This document shows positions 58,737 through 64,000 of a stretch of DNA of 64,000 nt, piece by piece; the first letter of the stretch is position 1, and each line of letters begins with the position of its first letter. Under the pieces are notes generated by a model that was given only the letters and a program-made list of their open reading frames with translations, was not told the DNA's origin and ran no database searches. Position numbers and translations under genes: made by a program. Origin of the DNA: an uncultured Acetatifactor sp. (lineage in GTDB: Bacteria > Bacillota > Clostridia > Lachnospirales > Lachnospiraceae); NCBI GenBank assembly GCA_910586515.1, contig CAJUGL010000004.1, positions 45,225 through 109,224 on the forward strand. Direction: 5' to 3'.

Positions 58737-60140
58737 TTATTTCAGGCAAAAAACTCTTGCAATGGGAGCCGTTTGATTGTTTCTCCCTGCCAGTTTCACC
58801 CGAAGACCGCCCTCTTCTCTGAAAAACGCCTCCACTTTTTCTTCTCCCAGAACAGTAATTTCACGGACTTCTCCCTCATAGGGAATCCAGACTGTGTCCG
58901 GAACAATGGACGCCTCGCTGTCAAATGTCTGAATGGCATAGACCGTGTCTGCCTTTTTGGTAAATCCTATACCGTCTTTTTTATAAGGAGCGCACACCCT
59001 GGTTCCGTATATCGCATCGCCGTAGACAGAAAGCCATTCTCCCATCCCTTTCAGGGTTTTCACCGCTCCTGCGGGAATCCGTCCGTCAGGCTGAGGTCCC
59101 ACATTAATAGCCAGGTTGCCTCCCTTGACCACAATATCCACCAGAAGGTTAATCACTTCTCTGGGCGATTTGTACTCGTCCTCATATTTGAAGGAAAATG
59201 ATGTTCCCAGGGTGATGCAGCTCTCCCAGGGAATGGACAGCGGTCTCTCCGGCACACATTGTTCCGGCGTAACGTAATTCTCGTAGGCTCCCCCGATCAT
59301 GCGGTCCGCGCAGAGCATTCCCGGCTGTATTTTGCGGATTTCCTCAATGATCTCTCCCAGGCGGATATCCTGCCCGCTCTGAGCGCACACCCATCCCGCG
59401 TCGAACCACATGGCATCAAGTTTCCCGTAACCGGTGCCCAGTTCCCTGATCTGATTCTGGGTAAAGGTCACAAAACGCTCCCACTCTTCCGGATTCTCCG
59501 AAGGCCTGTAAGAAGGTCCTCTGTTCTTGAATTTCCCCCGGGGCGTATCGTCCTTCCAATAGCTGTCCACATGCCAGTCTGCCTTTGAAAAATAAGCCGC
59601 TACGCCTATTCCTCTCTTGCGGAATGATTCAAACAAATGGGCACAGATATCCGCATACTTATGCGTATGAAAAGGACAGTCTTCCGCCGTTATTTTATAA
59701 TCGGAATATTGTGTGTCCCACATGCAGAAGCCGTCATGATGCTTTGTCGTGAACAGCAGATATTTCATTCCCGCTTCTTTTGCCAGATCCGCCCACTTTT
59801 CCGGCTCGAAACGGATGGGATTAAAGGTTTTGTTCAGTGAGAAGTATTCTTTCTTGAATTCCTCTCCTGTCACTTCCCAGTCAATGCCGCCTCTGGACCA
59901 GTCCGCGTCACCGTCGCTCAGCGCCCAGGACTCCACAATGCCCAACTGAGAATAAGGTCCCCAGTGCATCATCAATCCCAACTTCTGATCCTTGAACCAC
60001 TCCAGTTTCTTCAGCACTCTGGGGTCCGTGGGAACCACATAAGAATCCTCCCGGCTGTAATTATGGACGCCAGCCACCACCACTTCCTTGACAGGTTCCT
60101 TTTCTTTCTCTGCTCCGTCCTGCAATACTTGCTCTGTCAT
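58737..60140 (-). CDS. Alpha-L-fucosidase, GH29
   Basis: This 467-residue enzyme has the GH29 landmarks KLGLMMHWGPYSQLG, AGMKYLLFTTKHHDGFCMWD (20 residues) and the catalytic nucleophile in LDAMWFDAGW. GGNLAINVGPQPDGRIP and a C-terminal beta domain complete it. No signal peptide is present, so imported fucosides are probably the substrates. This fits a gut bacterium that uses mucin or milk glycans. No transporter gene is adjacent. AAAGGAGTGGGAGAAA marks the start. Confidence 0.93.
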   Translation of the reverse strand: MTEQVLQDGAEKEKEPVKEVVVAGVHNYSREDSYVVPTDPRVLKKLEWFKDQKLGLMMHWGPYSQLGIVESWALSDGDADWSRGGIDWEVTGEEFKKEYFSLNKTFNPIRFEPEKWADLAKEAGMKYLLFTTKHHDGFCMWDTQYSDYKITAEDCPFHTHKYADICAHLFESFRKRGIGVAAYFSKADWHVDSYWKDDTPRGKFKNRGPSYRPSENPEEWERFVTFTQNQIRELGTGYGKLDAMWFDAGWVCAQSGQDIRLGEIIEEIRKIQPGMLCADRMIGGAYENYVTPEQCVPERPLSIPWESCITLGTSFSFKYEDEYKSPREVINLLVDIVVKGGNLAINVGPQPDGRIPAGAVKTLKGMGEWLSVYGDAIYGTRVCAPYKKDGIGFTKKADTVYAIQTFDSEASIVPDTVWIPYEGEVREITVLGEEKVEAFFREEGGLRVKLAGRNNQTAPIARVFCLK

Positions 60141-60198
60141 TTTCTCCCACTCCTTTATTTTATCTCTTTTTTTATAAAATTTTATCTATTATTTCTTT

Positions 60199-60228
60199 AA
60201 CTTAAGAATCAACAACTTAAGAATCAAC
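60199..60228. repeat. Tandem 15-bp repeat
   Basis: AACTTAAGAATCAAC occurs twice back to back between the chemoreceptor stop and the fucosidase start. Confidence 0.85.
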
Positions 60229-60244
60229 CTCGGACATTTTTAAA

Positions 60245-61936
60245 TTATCCTCTGTTATTGCCTCTCAGCCTGAACTTCCGAACGGAAAGCTTCAGCTCTG
60301 CCGCCTGGTTGTTGAGTTCTCTTGCGGATTCCGCAGATTTTTCGGCAGTCGCCGCGTTCGTCTGTACCACTTCCGCAATCTGCTCCATCCCCTGGGTAAG
60401 CTGCTTCAGAGACTGCGACTGCTCCACTGCGGACTGCGCTATGTGCTCTACCATCTCTGCAGACTTGTTGGCGCTGGTAATGACTGCGGAAAGCGCCTCC
60501 GTAGTATCAGATGACAGCGTCTCTCCGTATTGAACCAACTGCATTGAACTCTCGATCAGTTCCGTTATATTTTGCGCGGATGCGGAACTCTTATTCGCCA
60601 GACTCTGCACCTCGTCCGCCACCACAGAAAAGCTTTTACCCGCCTCTCCTGCTCTGGCAGCCTCCACAGACGCGTTCAGTGCCAGTATCTTTGTCTGAAA
60701 GGCAATATCCTCTATTGTCTTGATGATGCCGCCAATCTGACGGGATGAGCTTGAAATATCCGCCATGGCCGACGTCAGCGCCGCCATCTTCTGATCGCAG
60801 ACCTGCAGCTGCATAGCCGCGTCCTCCGAAGAGCTTCTGGCATCTGAGGCATCTTTCGAGGTTCTGTCAACCTGCTTTGAAATATCCTGAATACTGGCGG
60901 AGAGCTGCTGAACGGCAGCAGCCTGTTCCACACTGCCGCTGGACAGCGTCTGGGCATCGGAAGCCATATGCTCCGACTCCGCTGATACCTGCTCCGCTGT
61001 CAGGTTAATCCGCGAAAGCGCACTGTTCAATGCGTCCAGAATCTGCCCCATAGCCTTCTGTATGGGCCTGAATTCTCCCAGATAATCGTCTCCCACATTC
61101 AAGTTCATATTGCCTTCTGCCATCTGGGATAAAACGGAATCAATATCCTGAATATATTTTTTCAATTCACGTTTTGTCTCATGAATGGACTCCACCAGCA
61201 TCCCGATCTCGGAAGTATTCGACTCCAGCGGAAAATCAGCCGAGAGATTTCCTTTTGAGATTTCTCCCATCTGGTTCTTTACGGCAATCACAGGCCTCAT
61301 GACCTGCACCCTGGTAATGGTCATGTTCACCAGCTGTATTATTCCCACCATAATCATAGCCAGGAACATCCACATCCGAATATTCCCCTCTTCCTCCTCC
61401 AGTTCCTGTACCCTGCTCAGAGAGCGAGTATCCAGGGCTTCCAAAAACTGCTCCTTCAGCCCGTTTATCTGTAAAATGGCGTCACTGTACTCTGTCCCGT
61501 ACACATAGGCTATCGCCTTATCCTGCCCGCCTGCCTGCACTTCCTTCATGGATTCCTCTTCCAGAGGCACCAGTTCGTTTGACAGAGCGTACATACTGTC
61601 AATCATCCCCTGTTCTTCAGCGGTAATCCCGATTTCCTGCAGGGCGGCAACCCCCTGATCCCGGTTCTTCAGCACATTCACTTCATTCCAGTAATTGTCA
61701 TAATGCTCCTGTTCCCCTGTCGCGGCAAAAGCCCGCACCTCATTCGTCAGATAAGCTGACCCGTTCATAAATCGGTTGGCATTATACGTCAGGGCAAAAC
61801 GATCCTCATTGGCCCTGTTCAGATCTTCACTGGCTCCGCTGTAGGCTATCAGGGAATACATCAGAAAAAATAATGTCAAGATGGAAATTCCGTTAAAAAT
61901 CAAAGTAAGTGTAGACTGCTTCACTGCTCGCTTCAT
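60245..61936 (-). CDS. Methyl-accepting chemotaxis protein
   Basis: This 563-residue receptor has a first membrane helix (LIFNGISILTLFFLMYSLIA) and a four-helix-bundle-like extracellular part. A second helix (MWMFLAMIMVGIIQLVNM) and a HAMP domain follow, and then a long coiled-coil signalling domain whose tip reads FQTKILALNASVEAARAGEA. It would pass signals to CheA/CheW, whose genes are not in the window. I start at MKRAVKQS behind GAGAGGAGCG. The ligand is unknown. Confidence 0.93.
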   Translation of the reverse strand: MKRAVKQSTLTLIFNGISILTLFFLMYSLIAYSGASEDLNRANEDRFALTYNANRFMNGSAYLTNEVRAFAATGEQEHYDNYWNEVNVLKNRDQGVAALQEIGITAEEQGMIDSMYALSNELVPLEEESMKEVQAGGQDKAIAYVYGTEYSDAILQINGLKEQFLEALDTRSLSRVQELEEEEGNIRMWMFLAMIMVGIIQLVNMTITRVQVMRPVIAVKNQMGEISKGNLSADFPLESNTSEIGMLVESIHETKRELKKYIQDIDSVLSQMAEGNMNLNVGDDYLGEFRPIQKAMGQILDALNSALSRINLTAEQVSAESEHMASDAQTLSSGSVEQAAAVQQLSASIQDISKQVDRTSKDASDARSSSEDAAMQLQVCDQKMAALTSAMADISSSSRQIGGIIKTIEDIAFQTKILALNASVEAARAGEAGKSFSVVADEVQSLANKSSASAQNITELIESSMQLVQYGETLSSDTTEALSAVITSANKSAEMVEHIAQSAVEQSQSLKQLTQGMEQIAEVVQTNAATAEKSAESARELNNQAAELKLSVRKFRLRGNNRG

Positions 61937-62094
61937 ATCAGCGCTCCTCTCTGCCCTACATACGGCAAAATGCCTTCCCTGCAGTACCCTCTGCGCCAAA
62001 TTCGCAAACTGCTATGTACGGAAAAGCAAATATCAAGTTATATATTCTTTAGTCTACACAATATATCAAAAAAATTCAACACATTCTTCTAAAG

Positions 62095-62415
62095 TTAATC
62101 AGAAACTTGAAGTAAGGGGCGAGGTAATCGCTCTCCGATAAACTGATACACTTTTGCATCCTCATCATACCACCACCGGGACAGGTCCGCTTCTTTTCCC
62201 TGCTTTTTCAAATAGGCATAGATAAAGGAAATGGGCGCCCACAGCGATTCCGGCCATACCCGGAAGGTAAGGTCCTTTAATTCTTCACACTCCGGGAACG
62301 GCACACCCCATTCCACATTGCCGGACAGCAGGAAGGGAACCTGCGTCTTTCCGGAAGTATAATGAATGCCGCCTGACATTGCCGCAGCATGGGGAGAGGA
62401 TAGTTTCCTGCACAT
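62095..62415 (-). CDS. Hypothetical protein, possibly a fragment
   Basis: The 106 residues are soluble and Trp/Pro-rich (NVEWGVPFPECEELKDLTFR, VWPESLWAPISFIYAYLKKQ, RWWYDEDAKVYQF). I recognise no family. AGGGGGATTGTCCG precedes the ATG, 15 bases after the permease fragment. It lies in a decayed region, so it may be the end of a longer gene. Confidence 0.55.
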   Translation of the reverse strand: MCRKLSSPHAAAMSGGIHYTSGKTQVPFLLSGNVEWGVPFPECEELKDLTFRVWPESLWAPISFIYAYLKKQGKEADLSRWWYDEDAKVYQFIGERLPRPLLQVSD

Positions 62416-62430
62416 CGGACAATCCCCCTG

Positions 62431-63045
62431 TCACTCAATCATGATTTCCTTGATAGAAATCTTCTTGATTTTTTCGGAATACACATACATGAGAATTTCA
62501 TAAATCGCAATAAACGCGGTGAGCGAAACAAGCATAATGGGAACATCAAATTCGTATGCCGGTATGCTCCTCATATCCTTAAATACGATGTCCACCATAA
62601 GCCGCAGCAATCCGTACTGATACCCTGTTCCCAGTATAAAACCAAGATAAGACAGCGGCCTGTATCCGCCCAGAATTGCCCTGCAGCATTCTTTCTGCGA
62701 ATAGCCGAACACCCTCATCATGGCAATGGTTTTTGTGTTCCCGTTGATGACGGTAGTGATGGCGAGAAACAGCGTTGTAAAGGCCAATATAAGCCCGATG
62801 GCCAGCATCATCACGCCCATCATTTCACTTGCGAAATCTTTCATACTGAACGACATCTGTGTCATAGATGAAAAACAAAATGAAGCAAAAACAATGAAGA
62901 ATACAAGGGCCTTTTTCGATTTCAGGGTATTCCTTTTCAAGTCCTCCACGAAGGGCAATTCTCTGTTTTTTTCGGCTCTGTGGTTCGGCGTTTTGGAAGC
63001 GGTCTGCAGGTTGTCTTTCAAAAGCAGCAGCACAGGCTTTTTTAT
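62431..63045 (-). pseudogene. FtsX-like ABC permease, C-terminal remnant
   Basis: The frame contains the last four helices of a MacB/FtsX-type permease (VFFIVFASFCFSSMTQMSF, MMLAIGLILAFTTLFLAI, GNTKTIAMMRVFGYSQKECC, IMLVSLTAFIAIYEILM). The first two thirds of the protein are missing. Its upstream end is fused, out of frame, to the first ~30 codons of the ATPase gene, so it has no proper start. Part of a TetR-ATPase-permease locus that collapsed by deletion. Confidence 0.85.
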
Positions 63046-63136
63046 TATCCTCAATATCAAGGCTGATGCCCTTTAACACTTGAAACCGGCTTTCTCCGTT
63101 TCCGTAGGATTTTATGATGTCTTTCGCTTTAATCAT
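63046..63136 (-). pseudogene. ABC ATPase, N-terminal remnant
   Basis: From ATG 63136 the frame reads MIKAKDIIKSYGNG and FQVLKGISLDIED, the usual start of a MacB/LolD-type ATPase. It then passes into permease DNA in the wrong frame before reaching Walker A. The start overlaps the TetR stop by eight bases, as in intact loci of this type. Confidence 0.85.
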
Positions 63137-63710
63137 TCTTTTCATCCTCCTTTATTTTTTTCAAGATGCTCATTGCTACCTCCGTCATCATGGTGCTGAT
63201 TTCCTGGCCTGTGAAGCGGCACATTTTTGTGGCGCAGAGGGATGCGATTCCGTGGGTATATATCCATAGATGATGATACAGTTTTTGCGCAGATGGCCTG
63301 CTGATTTTGTAATCATCCTGGATGGACAGCAGGATCTGCTCATAGCTTTCATCGATCAGCGGAAGCACACCGGATAAGTCGGGAATCTGTTTCTGTTCCG
63401 TCATAAAGAGGATCTGGAAAAGCTTGGGCTCCTTGACAGAGAAAAGAATGTATTGGGTGCCTACGCCTTTGAACGGGTGCTCCTCTGCCAAGCCTTTCTC
63501 CACGTATTCTTTATACAAAGCTTTGGCAGCCTGGGTCATAGCCTGCTGGACTTCTTCCATATTTTTGAATACGGTAAAAATCGGCCTTGCCGAGCTGGCC
63601 AGGTATGTTCCCAAGGCTCTGGAGGTCAGGGCTTCATATCCGTCTGTCCTGACAATATTTAAGGCGGCTTCGATAATTTCTGCTTTTGTAAATTTGGCTT
63701 TGGGCGGCAT
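63129..63710 (-). CDS. TetR family transcriptional regulator
   Basis: The 193 residues have an N-terminal TetR helix-turn-helix (FTKAEIIEAALNIVRTDGYE, ALTSRALGTYLASSARPIFT) and an all-helical ligand domain (about residues 65-190). AAAGGAGAGACATACC marks the start. A promoter with a matching operator stands directly upstream, so it is autoregulated. Its expected target, the ABC transporter that follows, is no longer intact. Confidence 0.92.
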   Translation of the reverse strand: MPPKAKFTKAEIIEAALNIVRTDGYEALTSRALGTYLASSARPIFTVFKNMEEVQQAMTQAAKALYKEYVEKGLAEEHPFKGVGTQYILFSVKEPKLFQILFMTEQKQIPDLSGVLPLIDESYEQILLSIQDDYKISRPSAQKLYHHLWIYTHGIASLCATKMCRFTGQEISTMMTEVAMSILKKIKEDEKND

Positions 63711-63727
63711 GGTATGTCTCTCCTTTC

Positions 63728-63786
63728 TAAATCAACTGTTTTAAATCACTTGATTTAAGTATAAGCGAAGCGGCGGGAAAAGTCAA
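63728..63786 (-). promoter_or_regulatory. TetR promoter and operator
   Basis: Minus-strand -35 TTGACT (63781-63786) and -10 TATACT (63758-63763) are 17 bp apart. Directly after the -10 lies the dyad TAAATCAA (63728-63735) / TTGATTTA (63750-63757), placed to block transcription. An inner imperfect copy of the half site (AAATCACTTGATTT) strengthens the call. Confidence 0.85.
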
Positions 63787-63929
63787 TATGGTAAAAGAGA
63801 TTACTGCCTGGGCCCTGTTATCCTTGCCTGAAAGAAACCGGGAAATCATTTTCTTAATCGCTTTCATTTTTTGAAAAACGGATATATAATAAAGCAACGG
63901 CAAATCAGAAGTTGTATGGAGGAATATAG

Positions 63930-64000
63930 ATGTCTGAATTAAATAAATTATTAGATGATTTCATATTGAACAGTAAAAATATTTTATATGATAACCTTAT
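63930..64000 (+). CDS. Start of an unidentified gene, cut by the window edge
   Basis: ATG at 63930 follows GGAGGAATATAG and opens a frame (MSELNKLLDDFILNSKNILY) that runs off the window. It is AT-rich. Too little is present to name it. Confidence 0.6.
   Translation, partial: MSELNKLLDDFILNSKNILYDNL

Overview
The window looks like a piece of chromosome from a spore-forming, anaerobic Lachnospiraceae-type Clostridia. The signs are mid-range GC with AT-rich islands, strong AGGAGG-type ribosome sites, a GerA/SpoVAF-like germination protein, reverse rubrerythrin plus rubredoxin, class II GalT, a TSCPD protein and GHKL/LytTR signalling. Most genes are chromosomal housekeeping or niche genes. There is no rRNA, CRISPR array, prophage or intact insertion sequence.

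Layout. 0-5.7 kb: a MarR-controlled MATE exporter, an ECF sigma factor with a long C-terminal extension, a TatD nuclease and a histidine phosphatase. 5.7-12.6 kb: two half-size ABC exporters behind two GHKL kinase/LytTR regulator pairs in mirror order. 12.6-18.4 kb: an Lrp/aminotransferase/TrmL operon, a HypE/PurM-like protein, and a VanW protein preceded by a 35-residue membrane peptide. 18.4-25.7 kb: a radical SAM protein, a phosphoesterase, and carbohydrate genes (galT, galK, a GH13 lipoprotein). 25.9-28.3 kb: an AT-rich island with a Septu-like ATPase and a partner whose HNH core appears deleted, next to a 5'-truncated ABC gene. 28.4-34.3 kb: a GntR-regulated ABC transporter, a broken MerR gene with an intact operator, and a loose AT-rich accessory stretch. 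34.4-40 kb: RNA-modification genes and an OmpR-type two-component system. 40.3-44.2 kb: a D-Ala-D-Ser-type ligase and a membrane serine/alanine racemase (VanG/VanT-like) without the VanXY peptidase. 44.2-48.2 kb: a peroxide/oxygen defence set (Fur/PerR, rubrerythrin, rubredoxin) and LuxS/Pfs. 48.2-60.1 kb: cell-envelope and sporulation genes, two tRNA-Gly genes and an alpha-L-fucosidase. 60.2-64 kb: a chemoreceptor, a TetR gene with its operator beside an ABC transporter collapsed by deletion, and the start of another gene.

Two things tie the window together. First, there is a non-coding mobile repeat family. Two identical 136-bp copies lie 49 kb apart, each flanked by an 8-bp direct repeat set 2 bp outside the terminal repeats. 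Shorter relatives (a 32-bp palindrome or single ends) sit mostly just behind stop codons. Second, there are several cases of recent decay: the deleted Septu partner, two wrecked ABC operons, a broken MerR gene and a probable frameshift in an MGMT-like gene. Functions are assigned from motifs read by eye. No database search was run.
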